From an uncultured Gammaproteobacteria bacterium (GTDB lineage: Bacteria > Pseudomonadota > Gammaproteobacteria > Magnimaribacterales > Magnimaribacteraceae): 64,000 nt of DNA. The notes below the pieces were generated by a model that was not told the origin of the DNA, ran no database searches, and saw only the letters and a program-made list of their open reading frames with translations. Position 1 is the stretch's first letter, and every line of letters starts with the position of its first letter. The stretch is from contig CAJWPI010000001.1 in assembly GCA_913045055.1 (NCBI GenBank), positions 31,299 through 95,298 of the forward strand. The letters run 5' to 3'. The translations under genes were made by a program, and so were the position numbers. Positions 8,475 through 16,920 of the stretch are shown in pieces.

Positions 8475-10103
8475 CTAACGTCCAAGCTCCTTTTCAGCTT
8501 TCTCTTTGGCCCATTTATAATTTGCCTTTCCGTTAGGGGCGCGCATAACCTCTTCAACAAAAAGAACTTGTTTAGGAAGTTTATAACCTGCTAGATGTTC
8601 TCTAGTAAAAGAAATTAAATCCTGTTCGGAAACTTCGGAGTTTTCTTTGAAAGAAGCTAATGCTACTACTCTTTGTCCAAACTTTTCGTCTTGTACACCA
8701 ACTACGAGACAGTCATAAATGTTGTCATGTCTCTTTACGGCTTCTTCTACTTCTTCGGGATAAACTTTTTCTCCTGCGGTGTTAATGCAGTTACTTCCCC
8801 TTCCCAACAAGGTGATACTTCCATCAGCCTCTACTAAGGCATAATCGCCTGGAAAGCTATACCTAACTCCATCTACTTCTTTGAAAGTTTCAGCAGATTT
8901 CTCAGGATCTTTAAAATAACCCAAGGGAACTAATCCGCTGGTTCCAATTTTTCCCATTTCTCCAGAACCAGGCTCCACGTGCTTACCATCATCAGTAATG
9001 ACAATAACCCCTGGATTAATAGAAAACTTTGCTGTTTCTGCCGGGGCTTCCTTAGTAGATATAGACGCTCCCATTCCTCCTTCTGTTGACCCCATGGCAT
9101 CTATAAGAACCATGTCGTTGTGTTCTAACAGTCCTTTTTTAACTTCAGAGCTCCACATTACGCCACTAGAGATCATCAAATTTACGCTAGAAATATCATA
9201 AGGCTTATTACTTAGCTTGGCATTATTTAAAGAATCCATTAAGGGTTTGGCAAATGCATCCCCAACTATAACAACAGTAGTAGACTTTGTTTTTTCAACT
9301 TCTCTCCATAGTACATCTGGATCGAATCCGAGTTGCGGGATTGTTACAACAGTCCCTCCAGTTAATAATGGTAAATAAGCTCCTAGCCACATACCCGTGC
9401 CATGCATCAAAGGGCAAGCAACCATGCTGACAGGAAGCATATTCTCATTTGAGAGCTTGATTATGTTTTCAGGCAGAGATTCAAAATCTTCAGGCACAGG
9501 AAAACCCATACCTAAAAGAGTTTTGAACATAGAGCTAATAAATGACCCATGCTGATACATCACTCCTTTTGGCATTCCCGTGGTCCCGCCAGTATAGAGC
9601 ATGTATATATTGTCTTCAGATCTCTTAATCCTTTCCATTGGCTCTTTTGACTTAATGCATTCTTCGTAGTCAAGGATGTCCTTGCTTTGATCAGAAACTT
9701 CAGTTCCATCATCAACTTTTATGAAAAGCTTAACCTTTGGAAGTTTATCCCTAATTGCATTAATTTGATCAGAGTAGCAGGCCTGGAAAAATATCGCCTC
9801 TGAATCTGAATTATCTAAAAGATAAACTAATTCATCTTCTTTATAACGATAGTTCACGTTTATTGGCACACCCTTTATCTTAAAAACACTAAATTGAGCT
9901 TCTAAATATTCATTTGAATTATGAAGATAAAGGCCAACTTTAGAATCGTCTCCTAAACCATGTTCGGTTAAAAGCGTTGCAAGTCTAGAGGCCCTCTCCT
10001 CATACTCTTTCCAAGACCTAGTTACATCTCCGCAAATTAAAGCTGTTTGATCAGGAATCAGATCTGATGTCTTTTCCCAAAGTGTTGCAAATTGAACCTC
10101 CAT
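8475..10103 (-). CDS. Acyl-CoA synthetase (AMP-forming)
   Basis: A 542-residue ANL-superfamily enzyme that activates a carboxylic acid via acyl-AMP to acyl-CoA. The P-loop signature YTGGTTGMPKG is at 170-180. MGSTEGGMG lies near 340, the GDYALVEADG hinge region near 420, and the C-terminal catalytic Lys is in APNGKANYK near 525. Length is normal. Substrate specificity (fatty, aromatic or sterol-derived acid) cannot be read. Neighbours are a MaoC hydratase, a CitE-type lyase and a nitroreductase, suggesting a catabolic acyl-CoA pathway. Confidence 0.9.
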   Translation of the reverse strand: MEVQFATLWEKTSDLIPDQTALICGDVTRSWKEYEERASRLATLLTEHGLGDDSKVGLYLHNSNEYLEAQFSVFKIKGVPINVNYRYKEDELVYLLDNSDSEAIFFQACYSDQINAIRDKLPKVKLFIKVDDGTEVSDQSKDILDYEECIKSKEPMERIKRSEDNIYMLYTGGTTGMPKGVMYQHGSFISSMFKTLLGMGFPVPEDFESLPENIIKLSNENMLPVSMVACPLMHGTGMWLGAYLPLLTGGTVVTIPQLGFDPDVLWREVEKTKSTTVVIVGDAFAKPLMDSLNNAKLSNKPYDISSVNLMISSGVMWSSEVKKGLLEHNDMVLIDAMGSTEGGMGASISTKEAPAETAKFSINPGVIVITDDGKHVEPGSGEMGKIGTSGLVPLGYFKDPEKSAETFKEVDGVRYSFPGDYALVEADGSITLLGRGSNCINTAGEKVYPEEVEEAVKRHDNIYDCLVVGVQDEKFGQRVVALASFKENSEVSEQDLISFTREHLAGYKLPKQVLFVEEVMRAPNGKANYKWAKEKAEKELGR

Positions 10104-10158
10104 TTTTTCTCCCTCTATAGTTATTGAGAGAGATTATGTCTGAAGATATCCTGAAAAA

Positions 10159-10677
10159 TCAATAATCAATTTTGTCTTCAACTGCTTTTCCTTGCTTGGG
10201 GATTAAGGCGGACCTGAAGTAAGAAGCCACAACTACTCCGTCTTGATTTTTTCCAATTGTCTTTACAGTAACTATTCCTTCGTCTGGTCTAGATTTAGAT
10301 TCTCGCTTTTCTATTACCTCAGATTCTGCATACAGGGTATCACCAACAAACACAGGATGAGGTAAAACTATGTCAGTCCAACCTAAGTTAGCTATAGCTT
10401 TTTGACTTACGTCACTGACGCTCATTCCTACCATGAGGGCAATTGTAAAGGGGCTGGCTACTAATGTTTTTCCGAACTCAGTGCCTTTACCAAATTCCTC
10501 ATCAAAGTGTATTGGGTGCTGGTTCATGGTTAGCAAAGTAAACCAAGTGTTATCAGATTGAGTGATTGTTCTCCCTGGTCTGTGTTCGTAAACATCTCCA
10601 ATTTTAAAGTCTTCATAATATCGCCCAAAAACCTCCCTGTACCTCCCGGGTTTTATTTCTTTATTTTTTTTAACCAT
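10159..10677 (-). CDS. MaoC-like hot-dog fold hydratase
   Basis: A 172-residue single hot-dog protein with the MaoC/hydratase-2 signature: FEDFKIGDVYEHRPGRTIT-like opening (here YEDFKIGDV at 20-28), MNQHPIHFDEEF near 51-62 supplying the catalytic Asn/His region, and the LPHPVFVGDTL turn near 110. The overall pattern resembles mesaconyl-CoA / beta-methylmalyl-CoA dehydratases, and the next gene is a CitE-type lyase of the malyl-CoA lyase family, which supports a hydratase-plus-lyase pair (inference). It is 17 bases downstream of the lyase gene. Confidence 0.86.
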   Translation of the reverse strand: MVKKNKEIKPGRYREVFGRYYEDFKIGDVYEHRPGRTITQSDNTWFTLLTMNQHPIHFDEEFGKGTEFGKTLVASPFTIALMVGMSVSDVSQKAIANLGWTDIVLPHPVFVGDTLYAESEVIEKRESKSRPDEGIVTVKTIGKNQDGVVVASYFRSALIPKQGKAVEDKIDY

Positions 10678-10694
10678 TCCCTCTCCTATAACTC

Positions 10695-11519
10695 TTATAA
10701 ATTATCTTTAAAATCAATACCGGCTAGAAACAGGCGTTTTTTCATAAGTTTTATTATTGGTTCGTCTATCATCTTACCATCAACTGAGATAGCCCCACCC
10801 TTTGATTTAGAGAAGGCTTTAAGAATCTTTTGAGCTTCTTCTAAGTCCTCTTTGGTAGGTAAGAAGCTTTCTTTAATCACCTCTGCTTGTTTGGGGTGAA
10901 TAGCAAATTTACTATTAAATCCAATAGATCTAGCTTTTCTACTCTCTTGAGCTAATTCGCTAATATCTTCTATTTGCATAAAAGGACTATCAATTGTAAT
11001 TAGCCCATATTTACTGGCCTGAAGTATTATCATAGATCTAGCCAACAACATAGCATCCCAGCTCATGTCAGAACCTAGTTCTGCTGACAAATCAGCTCCT
11101 CCTAAGGCAAGCCCTATAACTCTTTTGTCTTCACTTAATAACGAAAGATTTTCTAATGCTAGAGCAGTTTCTATTAGTAAAACTAATTTTAAACTCTCAG
11201 GTAATACAGATAGCTCAATTGGATTTTCTATTTTGGGTATTATCAAACCTAAGAAATTTTTATTCTTTATGTTAAAAAGAGATATGTCTTCTTTCCCATC
11301 CTGAGACTTAAGAGAGTTAATTCTTATAAAGAATGGCTTACTGATGTGGCTAGAAGATAAATGCCTGGCCAATTCATCTCTGCTCTTTCTTTTATCTGAT
11401 AATGGTACAGAGTCTTCCAGGTCGATTACTAATCCATCTGCTTTTGAGGTTTCCGCTTTTGAAATCCAATCCAGCTTATTGGCTGGAACAAAAAGAGGGC
11501 AAACAGGAAATAGAGTCAA
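10695..11519 (-). CDS. HpcH/HpaI aldolase family, CitE-like lyase
   Basis: A 274-residue TIM-barrel enzyme. GLVIDLEDSVP near 30-40 carries the Asp/Glu of the family. PKIENP near 105 and LLIETALALENL near 125-136 carry the metal-ligand Glu, and FAIHPKQAEVI near 218-228 closes the barrel. Members cleave or form malyl-CoA, beta-methylmalyl-CoA, citramalyl-CoA or citryl groups. No citrate lyase alpha or gamma subunits are present, so a free-standing acyl-CoA lyase is likelier than citrate lyase. It lies 8 bases after dsbA and before MaoC in the same minus-strand run. Confidence 0.86.
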   Translation of the reverse strand: MTLFPVCPLFVPANKLDWISKAETSKADGLVIDLEDSVPLSDKRKSRDELARHLSSSHISKPFFIRINSLKSQDGKEDISLFNIKNKNFLGLIIPKIENPIELSVLPESLKLVLLIETALALENLSLLSEDKRVIGLALGGADLSAELGSDMSWDAMLLARSMIILQASKYGLITIDSPFMQIEDISELAQESRKARSIGFNSKFAIHPKQAEVIKESFLPTKEDLEEAQKILKAFSKSKGGAISVDGKMIDEPIIKLMKKRLFLAGIDFKDNL

Positions 11520-11527
11520 GCCTACAC

Positions 11528-12175
11528 CTAATCAGATCTTATTAAGACCCTTCTTTCTTTTTCAATAAGAAAATCTACAATTTTCAAAAGTTTGTTTATT
11601 CCTGTTTCTCTAGTTGGACTAACTTTATACTTTCCATTTACTATCAAATTAGGGACAGCTGTAACTGACCATTGACGCATGCGTTTGTTTGCCTGATTTA
11701 AAGAATTTTCTATGCCAAAAGAATTTCTGATTGACCTATACTTTTCTTTTTCTACCCCAAAGCCTTTAAAAAAATACTCCAACTCAGTCTCTCCTGTTAA
11801 AAATTTTCTTTCTTGGTGAATAGAGTGGAACGCTGCAGCCACAGCCTCTTCTTCTATTCCGAGAGCCAGGGCAATATAATAAACCCTAGCATGTATCTTT
11901 GCTGTAGCATTCCAAGTAACATGAGACTTCAAGAAATTAACGTCTCCAGGTAAGTTCTTTTTCCAATCATTTATGTAAAATTCTAAAGAGTAGCAATGAG
12001 AACAGCTTAGCCAGAAAAGCTCAACTACCTCTATTTTATTGATATCGCTAGTTGGGGTTGGGCTGTCCAATATTTCATAATGGATTCCTGCTTTAAAGGC
12101 CTCTTCTGACTTAATAAATCCTACATAAATCGTTAGAAAGACTAATGGAATGTATTTCAAATAATTAAACATCAT
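11528..12175 (-). CDS. dsbA: Thiol:disulfide interchange protein DsbA, CSHC active site
   Basis: Periplasmic oxidase that donates disulfides to folding proteins. It has 215 residues with an N-terminal hydrophobic signal (about 6-22), thioredoxin-fold segments, the active site C58-S-H-C61 and the cis-Pro loop TAVPNL near 172. The usual DsbA site is CPHC; Ser in place of Pro is unusual and should change the redox potential. DsbB, its reoxidant, is at 16.4 kb. The place next to cytochrome c4 and engB is a conserved gammaproteobacterial arrangement. Confidence 0.93.
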   Translation of the reverse strand: MMFNYLKYIPLVFLTIYVGFIKSEEAFKAGIHYEILDSPTPTSDINKIEVVELFWLSCSHCYSLEFYINDWKKNLPGDVNFLKSHVTWNATAKIHARVYYIALALGIEEEAVAAAFHSIHQERKFLTGETELEYFFKGFGVEKEKYRSIRNSFGIENSLNQANKRMRQWSVTAVPNLIVNGKYKVSPTRETGINKLLKIVDFLIEKERRVLIRSD

Positions 12176-12198
12176 ATTATTGTTATTTCTATTTGATA

Positions 12199-12795
12199 TT
12201 AATGTAGCCCATGAATGAAGCTTGCTAAAGCTTCAATCTCTTTATCATCTAACTTATAGGCGATAGAAACCATTATTTTTGATGCCTCTGTATCCATCCT
12301 GGTTGCTAGGCGATAGTCTTTTAATGTTTTGGCAATATATTCAGGTTGCTGTCCGCTTAGAAGGGGATACGCAGCTTGAGCATTGCCAAGACCCCTAGGA
12401 GAATGACATGCTGTGCATGCGGGTATTCCTTTTTCAAAATTCCCTGAATAATAAAGTTTGGAACCTAAATCAACTAAATCTATAGAAGCTTGACCCATTT
12501 TTATTTTACTACTCGCATAAAAAGCAGATATATCTTCAATGTCGGAATCGCTTAATCCATCTAACATTCCGGTCATCTCTAGAACCACTCTCTCTCCGCT
12601 TTTCATAAGCTTTAATTGTTTTGTTAAGTACTTTTGATTTTGTCCGGCTAAAGAAGGCCATAAACCAACCTGGCTATTTCCGTCTTCTCCGTGACAAGCA
12701 ATGCAAGTAGAAGATTTTTGTTTTCCATTGCTAATATCAGCAGCTTCTAGATTAAAGAAACAGCTAAAAAGAACAATTAAAAATCTTAAATACAT
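12199..12795 (-). CDS. Diheme cytochrome c4
   Basis: Exported diheme electron carrier of 198 residues. A signal peptide (1-18) precedes two tandem class I c domains with heme sites CIACH (31-35) and CTACH (127-131). Met-ligand segments are MTGMLDGLSDSDI near 74-86 and MVSIAYKLDDKEI near the C-terminus. The second domain begins after GSKLYYSGN. Expected to shuttle electrons to the aa3 oxidase (known for the family). It is the first gene of the minus-strand run ending with the nitroreductase and is divergent from engB. Confidence 0.92.
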   Translation of the reverse strand: MYLRFLIVLFSCFFNLEAADISNGKQKSSTCIACHGEDGNSQVGLWPSLAGQNQKYLTKQLKLMKSGERVVLEMTGMLDGLSDSDIEDISAFYASSKIKMGQASIDLVDLGSKLYYSGNFEKGIPACTACHSPRGLGNAQAAYPLLSGQQPEYIAKTLKDYRLATRMDTEASKIMVSIAYKLDDKEIEALASFIHGLH

Positions 12796-12813
12796 TCTTT
12801 AAACTTGTACAAA

Positions 12814-12841
12814 TTGGCTGAACGGGCGAGGATTATATACT
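12814..12841 (+). promoter_or_regulatory. Probable engB promoter
   Basis: TTGGCT (12814-12819) and TATACT (12836-12841) are separated by 16 bases. The predicted transcription start near 12848 leaves about 28 bases to the ATG at 12876 and would barely include the upstream TTG at 12852, supporting the ATG as the start. Confidence 0.55.
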
Positions 12842-12875
12842 AACCTAACAATTGGTTCTGCTAATAAAGGAAACT

Positions 12876-13478
12876 ATGAATCAAAAAGATATATTCAGAA
12901 GATTAGAATTTGTAGAAGGAGTTTCTTCATATAACCAAATTCCTTCAGATACAGGATTAGAAGTGGCGTTTTGTGGCACTTCAAACTCAGGTAAATCAAG
13001 TGTTATAAATTCTTTAGCAAACAATAAGAAACTCTCAAGAGTCAGCAAGGACCCAGGAAGAACGCAAACAATAAACTTCTTTTCTGTTGATAAATCAAGA
13101 AGGATTGTAGATCTTCCTGGCTATGGTTATGCAAAAGTATCTAAGGAAATGAAAAAAGAATGGGGAATCACAATTAGGAAATACCTTAATTCTAGACAGA
13201 GTCTAAGCGGTTTGATTATTGTTATGGATATTAGGCATTCTTTCAAAGAATCTGATTTGGTCTTGATAAGGTGGTGTTTTGAAACACAAACTCCAATTAC
13301 AGCGCTTCTTAATAAGTCAGATAAACTTTCTAAAAACAAATCTAAATTAGAGTTAGAGAATGCTGTTAGAATCTCCAAGAACCTTCCTGGAAGAATAAAC
13401 ATACAGTTGTTTTCTGCAAAAAAATTTATAGGCCAAGATGAACTTAAAACAACAATTTGTAACTGGCTTAAGATTTAG
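12876..13478 (+). CDS. engB: Ribosome biogenesis GTPase EngB (YihA/YsxC)
   Basis: A 200-residue GTPase needed for large-subunit assembly and cell division. G1 is GTSNSGKSS, the switch region follows with TQTINFF, G3 is DLPGYGYA and G4 is NKSDKLS. I place the start at ATG 12876, not at the in-frame TTG 12852: an AAAGGA ribosome-binding site lies just before the ATG, the predicted promoter starts transcription about 12848, and the family N-terminus begins here. It is followed by a 175-base structured gap and polA on the same strand. Confidence 0.94.
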   Translation: MNQKDIFRRLEFVEGVSSYNQIPSDTGLEVAFCGTSNSGKSSVINSLANNKKLSRVSKDPGRTQTINFFSVDKSRRIVDLPGYGYAKVSKEMKKEWGITIRKYLNSRQSLSGLIIVMDIRHSFKESDLVLIRWCFETQTPITALLNKSDKLSKNKSKLELENAVRISKNLPGRINIQLFSAKKFIGQDELKTTICNWLKI

Positions 13479-13481
13479 CAA

Positions 13482-13554
13482 GCCCCGAACATCTGGGGAA
13501 GACATTCGGGGCAACAATTTACCTATTGTTGTAATCAGACTTTTCTAATTACAA
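13482..13554 (+). other. Structured engB-polA gap: three consecutive hairpins
   Basis: Hairpin 1: GCCCCGAA (13482-13489) pairs perfectly with TTCGGGGC (13505-13512). A competing pairing CCCC (13483-13486) with GGGG (13495-13498) is possible. Hairpin 2: CAACAAT (13512-13518) with ATTGTTG (13525-13531), loop of 6. Hairpin 3: TTGTAAT (13529-13535) with ATTACAA (13548-13554), sharing three bases with hairpin 2. None is followed by a clear T-run, so this is not a textbook terminator. A small RNA, a processed 3' end of engB, or a regulatory leader are all possible. Confidence 0.5.
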
Positions 13555-13612
13555 TAAGTATGACCTTTTAGTAATAGGAAAGTTCCAAATTAAATTTAAG
13601 AGTAAAGTACAA

Positions 13613-13640
13613 TTGACAGGTGCTAAATTAACCCTAAATT
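13613..13640 (+). promoter_or_regulatory. Probable polA promoter, very short leader
   Basis: TTGACA (13613-13618, consensus) and TAAATT (13635-13640) are 16 bases apart. The expected start of transcription near 13647 is only about 7 bases before the polA ATG (13654), and no Shine-Dalgarno is visible, so the message may be almost leaderless. Confidence 0.55.
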
Positions 13641-13653
13641 ACATTTACCAAAA

Positions 13654-16344
13654 ATGAACCCCTCAGACAAAAGCAGAGCTGGAAACCCACTAATTCTTGT
13701 GGATGGCTCTTCTTATCTATATCGAGCCTATCATGCTCTACCTCCGCTTATGACATCTAAAAACCAACCCACAGGCGCTATAAGGGGTGTTATTAGCATG
13801 ATAAAAAAAATTTTAGAAGATCATCCAAAGAGCCTTCTAGGAATAATCTTTGATGCTAAGGGTAAAACATTTAGAAATGAAATGTACAAAGACTACAAAG
13901 CTAACAGGCCTCCAATGCCTGATGATTTGGTGCAGCAAATTGAACCCATATTTTCAATAATAAAAGCCCTGGGAATAAAGGTTATTAGTGTAGAGGGGGT
14001 AGAAGCAGATGATGTTATTGGCACACTGGCAAATATGGCAGACAGAATAGGTCATCAAACTGTAATTTCAACTGGGGACAAAGATTTAACTCAACTTGTA
14101 AATAAACATATAAAAGTTGTAAACACTATGAGCGATGAACTACTAGATGAAAAAGGAGTGGAAAAGAAGTTCGGGGTTAAACCTAATCTTATCATTGACT
14201 ACCTGGCTTTAGTTGGAGACTCGTCTGACAATATACCTGGGGTAGAAAAAGTTGGCCCTAAAACTGCAGTTAAGTGGCTTCAAGAACACGGCAATCTTGA
14301 TAACATTATTAAAAATTCTGAGAATATTCCTGGAAAAGTAGGGGAAAATCTAAGGAATGGGCTAGATCAGTTAAAGCTTTCAAAAAAACTGGTCACAATT
14401 AAGAAAGATGTTAACTTAAAAATTTCTTTAGATGACCTGAAGGTGAATAAAGAAGACAAAAATTCCTTAGAAAAAATTTATACAGAACTAGAATTCAAAA
14501 CTTGGCTAGAAGCTGATAGCCCTGTTAAAAATACTATAAAAAAAGAAGAGAAATACGACTTAATTGTTGATGAAAAGACTTTAAACAAATGGGTTGAAAG
14601 GCTGAAGAAGTCTTCTATCATATCCTTAGATACTGAAACAAATGGCCTTGACTACATGGACGTAGATTTAGTAGGGATATCCTTTTCAGTTAAACCTGGA
14701 CAGGCTGGTTATATTCCCTTGAACCACAAAGTTGAACAACAATTGCCTTTAGACCTAACGATATCGAAATTAAAACCTATTTTAGAATCAAAAAAAACAA
14801 AAATAGTAGGTCAAAACATAAAATTTGATAAACATATCCTTAAAAGGTTCGGGATTAATATAAATTCTATTGCAAATGATACTATGCTCATGAGTTACGT
14901 ATTAAACAGTACTGCAACAAGACACAATTTAGATGCCCTTGCTCAATTTTACTTAGACTATAAAACAACTACTTTCGAAGAAGTTGCTGGTAAGGGAACA
15001 AAACAATTAACCTTCGATAAAATACCTTTAGATAAAGCTTCATATTATGCTTCTGAAGATGCAGACATAACATTAAGACTCTACAAAAAACTAAACTCTA
15101 GGCTTGCTAAAGAACCTAAATTAAAAGGGTTATTAGAAGATATAGAAATACCATTGATTGGCGTCCTGTCTGATATGGAGCAAACCGGGACTCTGGTGAA
15201 CAAAAAAGTTCTTCAAGCCCAGTCTAGAGATTTCGAAAGAAGAATTTCTAAACTAGAAGAGAAGGCATATGCCTTAGCTGATCAAGAGTTCAACCTCAGC
15301 TCTACAAAAGAGTTAAGAGAATTATTTTACGAAAAATTTAATTACCCAGTTTTTCAAAAAACTCCAGGGGGACAACCTTCTACGGCAGAAAATGTTTTAC
15401 AACAACTTTCTGAAGACTACGAACTACCTAAAATTATCCTTGAGCATAGAACTCTCAGCAAACTTAAGTCTACTTATACAGATAAGCTACCCTTACAAAT
15501 TTCAAAAAACACTGGGAGAATTCATACTTCCTTTCATCAAGCAGTAACTGCTACTGGGAGGTTATCGTCTTCAGATCCTAACTTGCAAAATATTCCTATA
15601 AGGAATGAAGATGGCAGAAGAATTAGACAAGCCTTCGAAGCTCCAAAAGGTTTTAAGCTAATTTCAGCTGATTATTCTCAAATCGAACTTAGAGTAATGG
15701 CTCATCTATCTAAAGATAAAAATTTAATAAAAGCCTTTAATGAAGGAGAGGATATACATTTAACGACTGCAAGTGAAGTTTTTGACATTGATACTAAACA
15801 AGTGGGTCGAGAAGAAAGGAGAAGTGCAAAAGCAATAAATTTTGGTCTTATTTATGGGATTTCTGCATTTGGATTAAGCAAACAATTGGGCATTGGCAGA
15901 CATCTAGCTGCAGAATATATGGACAAGTATTTTTCCAAGTACCCAGGAGTGAGAGAATATATGGATATAATCAAAAGTGATGCCAGAAAAAAGGGGTATG
16001 TAGAAACATTAGATGGAAGGAGAGTTTACCTTCCAAGTATATCAACAGGAAATGCCATTAGAAGGCAAGCTGCTGAAAGAGTGGCTATTAATGCACCGGT
16101 TCAGGGTACTGCAGCTGATATAATGAAGAAAGCTATGCTCATGGTAGACAGTTCATTGAAGGACAGCAAAGTAACGGCAAAGTTAATAATGCAAGTGCAC
16201 GATGAGCTGGTTATAGAGTCTAAAGAAGAAGACGTTAAAACAGTCTCAGATATTCTAAAAAATTCTATGTCCTCAGCACACAAGCTTTTGGTTCCTTTAG
16301 AGGTAGATATTGGTTCAGGAAAAAACTGGGATCAAGCCCATTAG
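13654..16344 (+). CDS. polA: DNA polymerase I
   Basis: Repair and Okazaki-fragment polymerase of 896 residues (E. coli 928). The 5' nuclease domain spans about 1-290 (LVDGSSYLYRAYHA start; GDSSDNIPGV helix-hairpin-helix). The 3'-5' exonuclease domain at about 305-490 keeps its motifs: SLDTETNG, GQNIKFDKH and YASEDAD, so proofreading is probably active. The polymerase domain spans about 500-896 with DYSQIELRVMAH (motif A), RRSAKAINFGLIYG (motif B) and MQVHDELV (motif C). It is transcribed with dsbB following. All three activities appear intact. Confidence 0.97.
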   Translation: MNPSDKSRAGNPLILVDGSSYLYRAYHALPPLMTSKNQPTGAIRGVISMIKKILEDHPKSLLGIIFDAKGKTFRNEMYKDYKANRPPMPDDLVQQIEPIFSIIKALGIKVISVEGVEADDVIGTLANMADRIGHQTVISTGDKDLTQLVNKHIKVVNTMSDELLDEKGVEKKFGVKPNLIIDYLALVGDSSDNIPGVEKVGPKTAVKWLQEHGNLDNIIKNSENIPGKVGENLRNGLDQLKLSKKLVTIKKDVNLKISLDDLKVNKEDKNSLEKIYTELEFKTWLEADSPVKNTIKKEEKYDLIVDEKTLNKWVERLKKSSIISLDTETNGLDYMDVDLVGISFSVKPGQAGYIPLNHKVEQQLPLDLTISKLKPILESKKTKIVGQNIKFDKHILKRFGININSIANDTMLMSYVLNSTATRHNLDALAQFYLDYKTTTFEEVAGKGTKQLTFDKIPLDKASYYASEDADITLRLYKKLNSRLAKEPKLKGLLEDIEIPLIGVLSDMEQTGTLVNKKVLQAQSRDFERRISKLEEKAYALADQEFNLSSTKELRELFYEKFNYPVFQKTPGGQPSTAENVLQQLSEDYELPKIILEHRTLSKLKSTYTDKLPLQISKNTGRIHTSFHQAVTATGRLSSSDPNLQNIPIRNEDGRRIRQAFEAPKGFKLISADYSQIELRVMAHLSKDKNLIKAFNEGEDIHLTTASEVFDIDTKQVGREERRSAKAINFGLIYGISAFGLSKQLGIGRHLAAEYMDKYFSKYPGVREYMDIIKSDARKKGYVETLDGRRVYLPSISTGNAIRRQAAERVAINAPVQGTAADIMKKAMLMVDSSLKDSKVTAKLIMQVHDELVIESKEEDVKTVSDILKNSMSSAHKLLVPLEVDIGSGKNWDQAH

Positions 16345-16360
16345 CAAGATAATTAAGTTA

Positions 16361-16882
16361 ATGATTAAGTTTCTTTTTTCTTCTACAAATAAAGTCTATG
16401 GGCTTGTATTCGCTGTAAGCTTATCATTAATAATAATTGCTCTTTTTTTTGAATATATTCTTCTTCTAGAACCTTGCCTGCTTTGTTACGCGCAAAGATA
16501 TAGTGTATATCTATTATTAATTTCTTCTTTAATTGCTTTATCCCACATCAATCATTCGTTGACCTTTTTTAGAATTTATTTGAGTGTCTTTAGTTTTATA
16601 ACAATAATGGGTGGAGCATTCTCTTTAAGACAGCTATACCTTCAGGGCTTGCCTAAAGAACAACTTCCTTCATGTGGTCCAGATCTAGAATACCTCCTTG
16701 AAAGCCTTCCTTTGCTAGATGTTTTATTAAAAATAATTCAAGGAGATGGTAAGTGCGCGGAGGTCGCGTGGTCCTTTTTAGGAATTAGCATACCTGGATG
16801 GGTTCTGGTAGCCCTTACTTTTCTCTTAATATATATCTTGTGTTCTTTCTACTTTTCTAAGAAATTACATTTTAAAAATTAA
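16361..16882 (+). CDS. dsbB: Disulfide bond formation protein DsbB
   Basis: Inner-membrane quinone reductase that reoxidises DsbA. It has 173 residues (E. coli 176) with four hydrophobic segments, the first cysteine pair C39-LL-C42 in the periplasmic loop after the first segment, and the second pair C105 and C132, spaced as in DsbB. The start is ATG 16361; an in-frame TTG at 16310 inside the polA 3' end would add an unneeded polar extension. It follows polA by 16 bases. Confidence 0.92.
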   Translation: MIKFLFSSTNKVYGLVFAVSLSLIIIALFFEYILLLEPCLLCYAQRYSVYLLLISSLIALSHINHSLTFFRIYLSVFSFITIMGGAFSLRQLYLQGLPKEQLPSCGPDLEYLLESLPLLDVLLKIIQGDGKCAEVAWSFLGISIPGWVLVALTFLLIYILCSFYFSKKLHFKN

Positions 16883-16891
16883 ATAAGGTTC

Positions 16892-16897
16892 TATAAT
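16892..16897 (+). promoter_or_regulatory. Probable -10 box for pckA
   Basis: A perfect TATAAT lies 23 bases before the pckA ATG at 16921. The best -35 candidate, TTACAT at 16865-16870, is 21 bases away, which is too far for a standard promoter, so an activator-dependent promoter is possible. Confidence 0.4.
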
Positions 16898-16920
16898 ACT
16901 TGTTTGAAAACAAAGTCAAG

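Noticed and set aside
13482..13512. Rho-independent terminator after engB
   Set aside because: The hairpin is strong but no T-run follows it on the plus strand; recorded as a structured element instead.
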